A DNA stretch of 64,000 bases from an uncultured Bacilli bacterium (GTDB taxonomy: Bacteria > Bacillota_I > Bacilli_A > RFN20 > CAG-631): assembly GCA_934201705.1 (NCBI GenBank), contig CAKPXF010000008.1, positions 25,696 to 89,695 on the forward strand. Direction: 5' to 3'. This document shows, in pieces, positions 1-7,529 of the stretch. Position 1 is the first letter of the stretch. Each line of letters begins with the position of its first letter. A program made the translations under genes and the position numbers. A model generated the notes under the pieces. That model ran no database searches. It saw only the letters and a program-made list of their open reading frames with translations, and was not told the DNA's origin.

Positions 1-1938
1 CTTGATGACACAATTATTGATTTTTCAGTTACTCCAAATAGATGTGATGTTTTAGGATTAAACCATTTCTTTAAGGAAGTTGCAGCAGTATTAGATACTA
101 AAGTAATTAAAGAATATGAAATAACTTATAAACCAAGCACTAAGTGTGATTTAACAGCAAGTAGTAATACTCCTTTATGTGATTATTTTGCTATTACTCA
201 TATTTATGGAATAAAGGTTATGCCATCTCCAAAATGGATGCAAGATATTTTATCAAAGCATGATATTAAATGCATTGATAATGTTGTTGATATTGGAAAC
301 TATGTAACTTTAATGACTGGTCAGCCACTTCATATGTATGATGCAAATAAAGTTAAATCTAAAAACTTTGTTGTTAAAAATAATGTTGATTGTAAGGTAG
401 TAGCTTTAGATGATAAAGAATATGAAATTAAAAGTGGCGATTTAGTTGTTACTAATAATGATGAGGTTGTATGTATTGCAGGAGTTATAGGTGGAAAGTC
501 ATCAATGATTGATGAAAACACAACTGAAATTGCTTTGGAAACTGCCTTATTTGATGGAATAACAATTGCTAATTCAGCAAAAAGATATGGATTAAGCACA
601 GTTGCAGCTACTAATTATTCAAAAAATGCCGTTGATAGATACAATCCTTTATATGCTACAAAAATGGCTTGTGATTTATTAGTAAAATATGCTTCTGCTA
701 CATGTGTTAGTGAAACATATGAATATGATAAACGAAACCTAACTAAAAAGGTTGTAGAAATATCTTTGGATTTCATTAACAATAGACTTGGTAGTAATTA
801 TACAAGTAATGATGTTAAGGATGTATTTAGACGCTTAGCATTTAGCTATAAAGAAAACAATGGTGTTTTTGAAATTGAAGTACCTACATATAGAAATGAT
901 ATTTCAATTAAAGAGGATATTGTTGAAGAAGTAGTTAGATTAATTGGCTTTGATACAATTCCTTATACAATTAGTAATGTTGAAGCTAAGGATTATGGTT
1001 TAAATGATGTGCAAAGAGCTCGTAATATAATTAGTAATTATTTATTAGACATTGGCTTAACTAATACTCTTTCATATACTTTAATTAAAAAGGAAGATGC
1101 AGAATATTATAGTGCTTTTGATAAAGAAACATATATTGTTCTTCCTCATCCTTTAACTGTTGAAAAAGAATATTTAAGAAAGAATATGATGTATTCAATG
1201 CTTTCAACAATTTCATATAATCAAGCCCGTAATATTAAAGATGTTGCAATTTTTGAAATGTCTGAGGTATATACAAATGAAAATTTACAAGGTAAAGAAA
1301 AACTAAGTATTGCTATATCAAATTCATTAAATCAAACTAAATGGCAAAATAGTAATATAAAAACTGATTTTTATACAATTAAAGGTATTGTAGAAGGAAT
1401 ACTAGCCTTATTTGGTATTGATAATAATCGCTATAGCTTTGAACCATTAAATAAAACATATAGTAATCAAACTATTTTCCATCCTGGAAAATCTGCAATA
1501 TTAAAAATTAATGGAAGAGAAATAGGAATGCTTGGTGAAATTCATCCAACAACATTAAAGAAGGAAGGTATAGAGCCTACAGTTTATTTTGAAATGAATT
1601 TAACTGAATTCTTAAATATTAAAACTAGCAAGGTTAAATATACTCCTGTTTCTAAATTTCCATCTGTTAGCAGAGATATTGCTTTAGTTGTTAAAGATGA
1701 TGTTTCAATTAATAGTATAATTAGAAGTATGAAAAAAGCTGGTGGGCCACTACTAAATAATGTTGAAGTATTTGATGTTTATAAGGGCGAGCATGTAAGC
1801 GAAGGCTATAAATCAGTTGCTTTATCAATGACTTTCGTTGATAGTAGTAAAACATTAGTTGATCAAACTATTAATGAATTATTTAATAAGATTTACGCAC
1901 AATGTCAAAAAGACTTCAATGCAGTAATAAGACAATAA
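1..1938 (+). CDS. pheT: Phenylalanyl-tRNA synthetase beta subunit (5' end outside window)
   Basis: Charges tRNA-Phe as the beta subunit of the alpha2beta2 enzyme in the cytoplasm. The reading frame is open from base 1, so the gene enters from the left; about 645 codons are visible and roughly 140-150 N-terminal residues (the tRNA-binding-like region) are missing. The visible part begins in the B3/B4 editing region with the family signature TPNRCDVLG, continues through a B5 domain (about residues 250-330, with PTYRNDI) and the catalytic-like core, and ends in an FDX-ACB anticodon-binding domain (from about YTPVSKFPSVSRDIALVV). A later ATG at 220 is internal, because the homology runs through it. 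The stop TAA at 1936-1938 shares its last A with the malQ start. Identification is secure. Confidence 0.96.
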   Translation, partial: LDDTIIDFSVTPNRCDVLGLNHFFKEVAAVLDTKVIKEYEITYKPSTKCDLTASSNTPLCDYFAITHIYGIKVMPSPKWMQDILSKHDIKCIDNVVDIGNYVTLMTGQPLHMYDANKVKSKNFVVKNNVDCKVVALDDKEYEIKSGDLVVTNNDEVVCIAGVIGGKSSMIDENTTEIALETALFDGITIANSAKRYGLSTVAATNYSKNAVDRYNPLYATKMACDLLVKYASATCVSETYEYDKRNLTKKVVEISLDFINNRLGSNYTSNDVKDVFRRLAFSYKENNGVFEIEVPTYRNDISIKEDIVEEVVRLIGFDTIPYTISNVEAKDYGLNDVQRARNIISNYLLDIGLTNTLSYTLIKKEDAEYYSAFDKETYIVLPHPLTVEKEYLRKNMMYSMLSTISYNQARNIKDVAIFEMSEVYTNENLQGKEKLSIAISNSLNQTKWQNSNIKTDFYTIKGIVEGILALFGIDNNRYSFEPLNKTYSNQTIFHPGKSAILKINGREIGMLGEIHPTTLKKEGIEPTVYFEMNLTEFLNIKTSKVKYTPVSKFPSVSRDIALVVKDDVSINSIIRSMKKAGGPLLNNVEVFDVYKGEHVSEGYKSVALSMTFVDSSKTLVDQTINELFNKIYAQCQKDFNAVIRQ

Positions 1939-3413
1939 TGGAAAAGTGTGGAATTTTATTACCTATATTTGCTTTGCCTAACAAATATGGAATAGGAACA
2001 TTAGGAAAGCAAGCCTATAGATTTATTGATTTTTTAAAAACTGCTAAACAAGATTATTGGCAATTTTTACCAACTAATCCAACATCATATGGAGATTCAC
2101 CATATCAATCATTTTCTTGCTATGCTCAAAATCCTTATTTTATAGATTTAGATTTATTAGTACTCGATAAGCTATTAACTAAAAAAGATTTAAAAGAATC
2201 TAATTTAATTAATAAAACTCAATACATTGATTATGGAAATATCTTTATTAATAAAATAAAACTTTTAAAGAAGGCATATAAAAAGCATTATCTTTATAAT
2301 AAAGAATTTAATAGTTTTAAAAGAAATAATAAATGGCTATTAGATTATGCATTATTTATGGTTCTAAAAGAAAAGAATAATTATAAATGCTGGAATGAAT
2401 GGGAAGATGATTATAAGTTTAGAAATAAAAAAGCTTTAAAGAATTTTTATAAGCTGAATAAAGATGAAGTTGAATCTTATATGTTTATGCAATTTTTATA
2501 TAAAAGACAATGGCAAAATATGTTAAGATATGCTCATAAAAATAAAATAAAGCTGATTGGTGATATGCCAATTTATGTAGCCTATGATAGTGTCGATGTT
2601 TGGTCAAATCCAAGCTTGTTTATGCTAGATGAAAATTATAATCCTACTATGGTAGCAGGGGTTCCACCAGATTATTTTTCTACAACTGGTCAATTATGGG
2701 GAAATCCATTATATAATTATGATAATATGAAAAATGATAATTATTCTTGGTGGGTTAATAGAATTAAATATGCTTTAAGGCAAACTGATTATGTAAGAAT
2801 TGATCATTTTAGAGGCTTTAGTGCTTATTATGCTATTCCATATGGAAATGATAATGCTATAAATGGAAAATGGATTAAAGGACCTGGTATGGATTTATTT
2901 AATTGTATTAATGAAAAAATAAGAAATCCAAAAATCATTGCTGAAAATTTAGGATTACTTGATGATGATGTTTATGACTTAATAAAAAAGACTAACTATC
3001 CAGGAATGAGAATAATTGAATTTGAAATGTATTCAAAAGAAAATATTGAAAAGCTAAAAAAAGAAAATCCTAATAATATATTATATCCAGGAACACATGA
3101 TAATAATACATTTGTTAGTTGGTATAATGAAGATGCTTCTATTATTGAAAAAGAAAATATTAATATTGAATTAAAATGTAATAAAAGAACTAATATTACA
3201 AATCAATTAATAAAATATTGCTATAGTTTTCCTTTTAAATATGTAATTATTATGATGCAAGATATTTTAGGATATGATAAAAAAGCTAGATTTAATATAC
3301 CTGGTAGCTCATCTAATAACTGGACGTTTATGTTTAAAAAATCAGATTTTAATAAAAAAGTTGCCTTAAAATTAAAAAAAATAAAAGTTAAATCAAAAAT
3401 AGCTAGTAATTAG
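1938..3413 (+). CDS. malQ: 4-alpha-glucanotransferase (amylomaltase, GH77)
   Basis: Transfers alpha-1,4-glucan segments between maltodextrins, a cytoplasmic step in maltodextrin or glycogen use. The 491-residue length suits the family. The N-terminus GILLPIFALPNKYGIGTLG is typical of MalQ. The three GH77 catalytic acids are visible: D289 in RIDHFRGF (nucleophile), E336 in AENLG (acid/base) and D388 in GTHDNNT. I chose the ATG at 1938 because it overlaps the pheT stop (TAATG) and because homology starts right after it; an upstream ATG at 1902 would add 12 unrelated residues. Its place behind pheT looks like chance operon membership with translational coupling. No other glycogen gene is adjacent. 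Confidence 0.95.
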   Translation: MEKCGILLPIFALPNKYGIGTLGKQAYRFIDFLKTAKQDYWQFLPTNPTSYGDSPYQSFSCYAQNPYFIDLDLLVLDKLLTKKDLKESNLINKTQYIDYGNIFINKIKLLKKAYKKHYLYNKEFNSFKRNNKWLLDYALFMVLKEKNNYKCWNEWEDDYKFRNKKALKNFYKLNKDEVESYMFMQFLYKRQWQNMLRYAHKNKIKLIGDMPIYVAYDSVDVWSNPSLFMLDENYNPTMVAGVPPDYFSTTGQLWGNPLYNYDNMKNDNYSWWVNRIKYALRQTDYVRIDHFRGFSAYYAIPYGNDNAINGKWIKGPGMDLFNCINEKIRNPKIIAENLGLLDDDVYDLIKKTNYPGMRIIEFEMYSKENIEKLKKENPNNILYPGTHDNNTFVSWYNEDASIIEKENINIELKCNKRTNITNQLIKYCYSFPFKYVIIMMQDILGYDKKARFNIPGSSSNNWTFMFKKSDFNKKVALKLKKIKVKSKIASN

Positions 3414-3442
3414 TTGACTTTTTATATCTTTTTAGATATAAT
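3414..3442 (+). promoter_or_regulatory. Sigma-A promoter for rpmF
   Basis: TTGACT at 3414-3419 and a perfect TATAAT at 3437-3442 are separated by 17 bp, directly after the malQ stop codon and 38 bp before the rpmF start. This is a near-consensus vegetative promoter and gives rpmF its own transcript. Confidence 0.85.
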
Positions 3443-3479
3443 CTATGTGCTATTTTATTTCACTAATGGAGGTGTTAAC

Positions 3480-3671
3480 ATGGCAGTACCAAAGAGAAGA
3501 AGATCAAGAACTAAAAGATTAACTAGAAGATCTCATGACGCTTTAACAGCAACAACTTTAGCAACTTGTCCAAATTGTGGCGCAAAGGTTCTTCCACATC
3601 ATGTATGTGGCGAATGCGGACAATACAATGGTCAAAAAGTAGTTGAAACAAAAGTTGAAGAAGCAAAATAA
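3480..3671 (+). CDS. rpmF: 50S ribosomal protein L32
   Basis: Small basic protein of the large ribosomal subunit, 63 residues. It starts MAVPKRRRSRTKR, the standard L32 N-terminus, and carries two CxxC pairs (CPNC and CGEC), so it is the zinc-binding form of L32 rather than the cysteine-free paralogue made under zinc starvation. The start at 3480 is set by a strong Shine-Dalgarno GGAGGTG at 3468-3474; an in-frame start at 3414 would add a non-homologous tail over the promoter. It is preceded by a consensus promoter and followed by an intrinsic terminator, so it is probably monocistronic. In many Firmicutes rpmF follows yceD; no yceD is present here. Confidence 0.96.
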   Translation: MAVPKRRRSRTKRLTRRSHDALTATTLATCPNCGAKVLPHHVCGECGQYNGQKVVETKVEEAK

Positions 3672-3681
3672 TTTTATAAAA

Positions 3682-3724
3682 AAACAAAACCAAGCACCAA
3701 ATAAGGTGCTTTTTTGTTTTTTTT
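3682..3724 (+). terminator. Intrinsic terminator after rpmF
   Basis: AAGCACC (3692-3698) and GGTGCTT (3705-3711) form a perfect 7-bp stem with a 6-nt loop, followed by a T-rich tail. Flanking A-runs upstream and T-runs downstream extend the pairing. Confidence 0.85.
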
Positions 3725-3737
3725 ATTACATTTAATC

Positions 3738-3988
3738 GACTACTTTTGACAAATACTTGAAAAGTGAAGGGGGGGGGGTTATAATGTTTTCGCTTAAAAG
3801 TAATAACAAATTATAAATTAATAATAAATTGTTCCTTTTAAGTAATAAATAGAAAGGAAAAGAATAAAATTATGAAAAAGAAAATTAAAAAGGCTTTTAC
3901 ATTAGTTGAATTATTAGTTGTAATTGCAATTTTAGCAATCTTAGCAACAGTATCAATTGTCGGTTACAATAGTTTTACTAACAAAGCC
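3738..3988 (+). repeat. Shared promoter/leader/signal cassette, copy 1
   Basis: About 250 bp, nearly identical to 15359-15608. It covers the poly-G promoter, an 85-nt untranslated leader and about the first 39 codons of the pilin-like gene. Differences are one G in the tract and a handful of substitutions. The leader holds a conserved dyad (CTTAAAAG near 3792 with CTTTTAAG near 3835). Similarity ends sharply where the mature, variable part of the protein begins, which suggests a modular cassette spread by duplication or recombination. Confidence 0.85.
3757..3785 (+). promoter_or_regulatory. Promoter with 10-G spacer tract, likely phase-variable
   Basis: TTGAAA (-35) at 3757-3762 and TATAAT (-10) at 3780-3785 are 17 bp apart. 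Ten of the spacer bases are an uninterrupted G run at 3769-3778, striking in so AT-rich a genome. Homopolymer slippage changes spacer length and so promoter strength, as established for other bacterial surface-protein genes with poly-G promoter spacers. With 10 G the spacer is at the optimum, so this copy is predicted ON. A second -35-like TTGACA at 3746-3751 is 28 bp from the -10, too far to be used. The same arrangement with 9 G lies at 15378-15405. Confidence 0.75.
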
Positions 3989-5059
3989 AAAATATCTGTT
4001 GATCAACAAGCTGTTGCACAAATGAACACTGTTTTACAAGCTGATGAAGTTTTAAATGGTGTTCCAGAATCAATTGATAAAGTTGCTGATTTATTAATTG
4101 AAAATGGATATTCTGATAAATTCCAAACATATTATAGCAAGCATACTATAGGTTGGCTAAAAGAGAAGAATTCTATTGTATTAATAGAAGATGCAAGTAA
4201 AATTACATATCCAGAATCATTATCTAATTATCCTGTAAGCAATGTCATTACATTTACAGTAAATATTGTGACAGATAGTAAAACACTTCTTGATTCTTTA
4301 AATTCAGCAAGTTCAATGGCAGTGGGTTATACAAATATTATTTTATCAAATGATATTTCACTACAAGAAAGAGCAACATTTAGTGTTTCTGATAATATGA
4401 CTGTTGCAATTGATTTAAATGGCAAATCAATAACTAGCGAACATAAAACATTTAGAATTGATGGAAATGGAAGATGCGACATAAAAAATGGAACTATTGT
4501 TGCACCACAGCCTGAAACAATTTCTGAGTCTAAAGACCCATCATATTGTGTTGGAATATTTGGCAATTCTACTGTAACTATTGAAAATTGTAATTTAATA
4601 GCTGGTGCATATGGAATTGCAACTAATGGTTCATCTTCTAAAGGTACAAAAGTAATAATGAAAAATTGTACTGTAGATTCAAATGTTTCATTTTATTCTC
4701 CGGCTGGTGAATGGAATGTTGAAAACTGTACTTTTAAAAGAACATCAGTTATATGTGGTGGAAATGTTACAATGAATAAATGCACTTTTAATTGCGACCC
4801 AAATAGAAAAGCATATACAGATGAAGAAATAAAAAATAATTACGGAAGAGGTGATGGTGCACAAGATTGTGGCGATGCATTGCTAGTACTAAATAGGAGA
4901 AGTTCTGGCTATGAATTTACATCACTTAAAATTACTAATTCAACATTTAATGGAAATGAAAATTTATATTCTTTAAGAATTATTGATATGGAAGCTGAAA
5001 ACGCAAAATCTGCTAAAATTGATATTGGAAGTTCAAATACTTTTAATGGTAAAAAATAA
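3872..5059 (+). CDS. Pilin-like surface protein with beta-helix-like domain (variant 1)
   Basis: 395 residues. The N-terminus is a type IV prepilin/pseudopilin signal: a short basic leader (KKKIKK), then A|FTLVE and a hydrophobic helix of about 20 residues. The residue before the cleavage site is Ala rather than the usual Gly. Residues 30-110 keep a pilin-like start (GYNSFTNKAK). From about 170 on there is an Asn/Thr/Cys-rich ladder of short beta strands (repeats such as TIENCNL and VIMKNCTV), like right-handed beta-helix surface domains. It probably sits on the cell surface or in a pilus-like fibre; its ligand is unknown. It shares promoter and first ~39 residues with the gene at 15492 but differs afterwards. 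AAAGGA lies 13 bp upstream, a rather long spacing. No prepilin peptidase or assembly ATPase is in the window. Confidence 0.8.
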   Translation: MKKKIKKAFTLVELLVVIAILAILATVSIVGYNSFTNKAKISVDQQAVAQMNTVLQADEVLNGVPESIDKVADLLIENGYSDKFQTYYSKHTIGWLKEKNSIVLIEDASKITYPESLSNYPVSNVITFTVNIVTDSKTLLDSLNSASSMAVGYTNIILSNDISLQERATFSVSDNMTVAIDLNGKSITSEHKTFRIDGNGRCDIKNGTIVAPQPETISESKDPSYCVGIFGNSTVTIENCNLIAGAYGIATNGSSSKGTKVIMKNCTVDSNVSFYSPAGEWNVENCTFKRTSVICGGNVTMNKCTFNCDPNRKAYTDEEIKNNYGRGDGAQDCGDALLVLNRRSSGYEFTSLKITNSTFNGNENLYSLRIIDMEAENAKSAKIDIGSSNTFNGKK

Positions 5060-5098
5060 ACATTTATTTAAATAATATACTTCATAAATAAAATAATT

Positions 5099-5134
5099 AA
5101 AGTTATAGTCCTAAGCGATTATAACTTTTTTTGT
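5099..5134 (+). terminator. Intrinsic terminator after pilin-like gene 1
   Basis: AAAGTTATA (5099-5107) pairs with TATAACTTT (5120-5128), followed by a run of T. It separates the pilin-like gene from the mraZ promoter. Confidence 0.8.
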
Positions 5135-5162
5135 AAAATATAAAATTTTTTAAAAAAAACAC

Positions 5163-5190
5163 TTGCATTTAGGTGAAGTTGTGGTATACT
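5163..5190 (+). promoter_or_regulatory. Promoter of the mraZ operon
   Basis: TTGCAT at 5163-5168 and TATACT at 5185-5190, spacer 16 bp, 48 bp before the mraZ start. The MraZ boxes begin immediately downstream, so bound MraZ would cover the start of transcription. Confidence 0.65.
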
Positions 5191-5191
5191 T

Positions 5192-5226
5192 GTGGTAGAA
5201 AGTGGTTGAAAGTGGCACAAAGTGGG
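5192..5226 (+). promoter_or_regulatory. MraZ operator: four GTGG boxes at 10-bp spacing
   Basis: GTGG recurs at 5192, 5202, 5212 and 5222, the last three as AAAGTGG or AAGTGG, exactly 10 bp apart; a further GTGG sits at 5181. MraZ is known to bind arrays of such AAAGTG/TGGG-type boxes ahead of its own gene in E. coli and mycoplasmas. One helical turn between boxes fits a ring-shaped MraZ oligomer contacting one DNA face. Autoregulation is inferred from this layout. Confidence 0.8.
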
Positions 5227-5237
5227 AGGCGAAGTTG

Positions 5238-5690
5238 ATGTTTAAAGGTCAATATAATCATACTCTTGACGATAAAGGTCGACTTGTTATGCCAACTAAG
5301 TTCCGCGATCCAATTGCAGAAGGAGCTGTTATAACAATCGGATATGAAGGTTGTCTAACAATCTATACTGCACAAGGATGGGACAGATGCCAAAAAGACT
5401 TACTTTCAAAACCTATGACTAGTGTGGCTGTAAGAAAAGCAATGAGAGTTCTTACTGCAAATGCTAGCGACATTGAGCCAGATAAAAATGGCCGAATTAA
5501 AATTCCGGATTATCTATTAACTGCTGCTGCCATAACTAAAGATGTCACAATTGTTGGACTTGGAACCATAATTGAAGTTTGGGCAACTGAGAAATGGCAA
5601 AAAGAACAAATGATGGATAAAGAAGAATTTGAATCTCTTTCTGAACAACTTTACTATTTCGACAAAGGAAACGAAGAAGAAAATGGATAA
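5238..5690 (+). CDS. mraZ: Transcriptional regulator MraZ
   Basis: DNA-binding regulator of the division/cell wall cluster, made of two AbrB-like MraZ domains. The 150 residues begin MFKGQYNHTLDDKGRLVMP, the hallmark first SpoVT/AbrB-like half; the second half has the repeat SDIEPDKNGRIKIP. I chose the ATG at 5238, preceded by GGGAGG at 5224-5229, over an in-frame start at 5202: the longer version adds 12 residues translated from the operator boxes. The gene ends inside rsmH, with an 8-bp overlap. Four GTGG boxes upstream suggest it controls itself and rsmH. Confidence 0.95.
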   Translation: MFKGQYNHTLDDKGRLVMPTKFRDPIAEGAVITIGYEGCLTIYTAQGWDRCQKDLLSKPMTSVAVRKAMRVLTANASDIEPDKNGRIKIPDYLLTAAAITKDVTIVGLGTIIEVWATEKWQKEQMMDKEEFESLSEQLYYFDKGNEEENG

Positions 5691-6630
5691 GGAGTTCAAA
5701 CATGTATCAGTCTTGTTAAATGAATGCATTGAAGGGCTAGATATAAAACCAGATGGTGTTTACGTAGACGCTACTCTTGGTGGAGCTGGACATTCGATGA
5801 ATATTTTAAAGAAGTTATCTGATAATGGTAAATTATATTGCTTTGATAAGGATATAGACGCCATTAATGTAGCAAAAGAAAGATTGGATAATATTTCTAA
5901 AAACTATCAAATAATTCATGCAGACTTTAGTAATCTAAAAAAAGAATTAAATACGTTGGGAGTAAAGAAAATTGATGGAATCTTATTTGACTTAGGAGTT
6001 TCATCATATCAATTTGATACTCCAGAAAGGGGATTCTCATACAAGTATGATGCTCGTCTTGATATGAGAATGGATCAATCTCAAAAGCTATCGGCTTATG
6101 AGGTTGTTAACAGCTATAGTAAGGAAGCATTGACAAGAATATTCTTTGAATATGGTGAGGAAAGATTTGCTAAGCAAATCTCGGCCAAGATTTGTAAAGC
6201 AAGGGAACAATCACCTATTGAAACAACATTCCAATTAGTCGATGTCATAAAAGATTCACTTCCAAACTATGTTTTAAATCAAAAAGGGCATCCTGCAAAA
6301 CAAGTTTTCCAGGCGATTAGAATCGAGGTAAATGGCGAATTAGTATCACTTAGTAGTGCAATTGAGCAGGCACTAGATATGCTTGATATTAATGGGAGAT
6401 TAGCAGTTATAACATTTCATTCCCTTGAAGATAGAATTGTCAAAAACATGTTTAAAAAAGCAATATGTACAAATGATAATGTTAAGGGCTTAGCTAGTTT
6501 GAAGGACAATGAGCAAGAATTTGAATTAGTTAACAGAAAAGTAATTACTTCAACAGATGAAGAATTACAAAACAATAATCGTGCACATAGTGCTAAATTA
6601 AGGATAATTAAGAGAATTAAGAGAGGTTAA
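5683..6630 (+). CDS. rsmH: 16S rRNA m4C1402 methyltransferase
   Basis: RsmH (MraW) adds the N4-methyl group to C1402 in the ribosomal decoding centre, using SAM. 315 residues, normal length. The start HVSVLLNEC, the SAM-binding motif YVDATLGGAGHS, LFDLGVSSYQFD, and the C-terminal RIVKNMFKKA and RAHSAKLRII are all family signatures. The ATG at 5683 lies inside the mraZ end (ATGGATAA), so translation is probably coupled; an ATG at 5629 in this frame would overlap mraZ by 62 bp and has no homology. This is the standard second gene of the dcw cluster. Confidence 0.96.
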   Translation: MDKEFKHVSVLLNECIEGLDIKPDGVYVDATLGGAGHSMNILKKLSDNGKLYCFDKDIDAINVAKERLDNISKNYQIIHADFSNLKKELNTLGVKKIDGILFDLGVSSYQFDTPERGFSYKYDARLDMRMDQSQKLSAYEVVNSYSKEALTRIFFEYGEERFAKQISAKICKAREQSPIETTFQLVDVIKDSLPNYVLNQKGHPAKQVFQAIRIEVNGELVSLSSAIEQALDMLDINGRLAVITFHSLEDRIVKNMFKKAICTNDNVKGLASLKDNEQEFELVNRKVITSTDEELQNNNRAHSAKLRIIKRIKRG

Positions 6631-6652
6631 TTGCTTATAAAAAGGAGGAGGA

Positions 6653-6874
6653 ATGATTATGAGATATGTAAATCTTAAAAAGAGAAATACATCGAAATTT
6701 GATTATGTAGCAAAACGACTAGCTACCGTTTCTATGCTATCTTTATTTCTAGTTTCAGTAATCATTATTCCACTTGCCAATAAGCAACAAGAGCTTCAAG
6801 CTGAAAATCACTTAAGAATCAGTGATATTACAGATGAGAATCTTGACAAAGACGTAGTTGAATTTAATAATTAA
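6653..6874 (+). CDS. Small membrane protein in the FtsL position
   Basis: 73 residues: a basic cytoplasmic start, one membrane helix at about residues 26-43 (ATVSMLSLFLVSVIIIPLA) and a short charged tail with a little coiled-coil character (NKQQELQAENHLR). Size, topology and position directly after mraZ-rsmH match FtsL, the bitopic division protein, but the sequence is too short and divergent to name it with certainty. The strong Shine-Dalgarno AAAGGAGGAGG (6641-6651) is better spaced for the second ATG at 6659 than the first at 6653. The division cluster stops here with a terminator; no ftsI, mraY or mur genes follow. Confidence 0.6.
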   Translation: MIMRYVNLKKRNTSKFDYVAKRLATVSMLSLFLVSVIIIPLANKQQELQAENHLRISDITDENLDKDVVEFNN

Positions 6875-6906
6875 TTGAAATAATATTTAATTCATATTTT
6901 TAAAAT

Positions 6907-6936
6907 AGGGGCACTTGGGTTGTGTCTCCTTTTTTT
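6907..6936 (+). terminator. Terminator closing the mraZ operon
   Basis: AGGGGCAC (6907-6914) pairs with GTGTCTCCT (6922-6930) apart from one bulged T and one G-T pair, then seven T. It ends the shortened dcw cluster. Confidence 0.75.
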
Positions 6937-7010
6937 ATATTTTTATTAAAAAATATAGAAATATATACATTAATAGGTTATAATAATATTTGTTGTAAGG
7001 AGAAATGATT

Positions 7011-7523
7011 ATGGAACTTAAAAATTATATTGCGAGTATTAAGGACTTTCCTGTAGAAGGAATTTTATTTAGAGATATGACACCACTTCTTCAAGATAGT
7101 GAAGCGTTTAAATATGTCATTGATAAGTTTATCAAATTTGCTCAAGAAATAGGCGCAAATGTTGTTGTCGGACCTGAATCTCGTGGCTTTATTTTTGGAA
7201 CACCAGTTTCATATGGTGCAAATATTGGCTTTGTACCAGTTCGTAAGCCTGGAAAGCTTCCTCGTGAAACAATTGAATATAAATATGATCTTGAGTATGG
7301 AACAAACACATTATGTATTCATAAGGACGCTATTAAAAAAGGTCAAAAAGTTTTAATTATTGATGATTTATTAGCAACTGGTGGAACAGTTGAAGCGGCA
7401 ATCAAGCTTGTAGAACAATTAGGTGGCGAAGTTGTAGGCTGTGCATTTTTAATTGAACTTGATGATTTAAATGGAAGAGATAAATTAAGCAACCAAAAGA
7501 TTTTAAGTTTATTACATTATTAA
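7011..7523 (+). CDS. apt: Adenine phosphoribosyltransferase
   Basis: Salvages adenine to AMP using PRPP. 170 residues, the usual length. It has the type I PRTase PRPP-binding loop VLIIDDLLATGGT and the adenine-PRT features DFPVEGILFRDMTPLL near the N-terminus and GPESRGFIFG. I chose the ATG at 7011, 8 bp after AAGGAG (6997-7002), over the ATG at 7005, which is only 2 bp from it. A TATAAT lies near 6980, but no convincing -35 is visible. First gene of a run through tkt; apt followed by rel is the conserved Firmicute order. Confidence 0.95.
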   Translation: MELKNYIASIKDFPVEGILFRDMTPLLQDSEAFKYVIDKFIKFAQEIGANVVVGPESRGFIFGTPVSYGANIGFVPVRKPGKLPRETIEYKYDLEYGTNTLCIHKDAIKKGQKVLIIDDLLATGGTVEAAIKLVEQLGGEVVGCAFLIELDDLNGRDKLSNQKILSLLHY

Positions 7524-7529
7524 TATATT

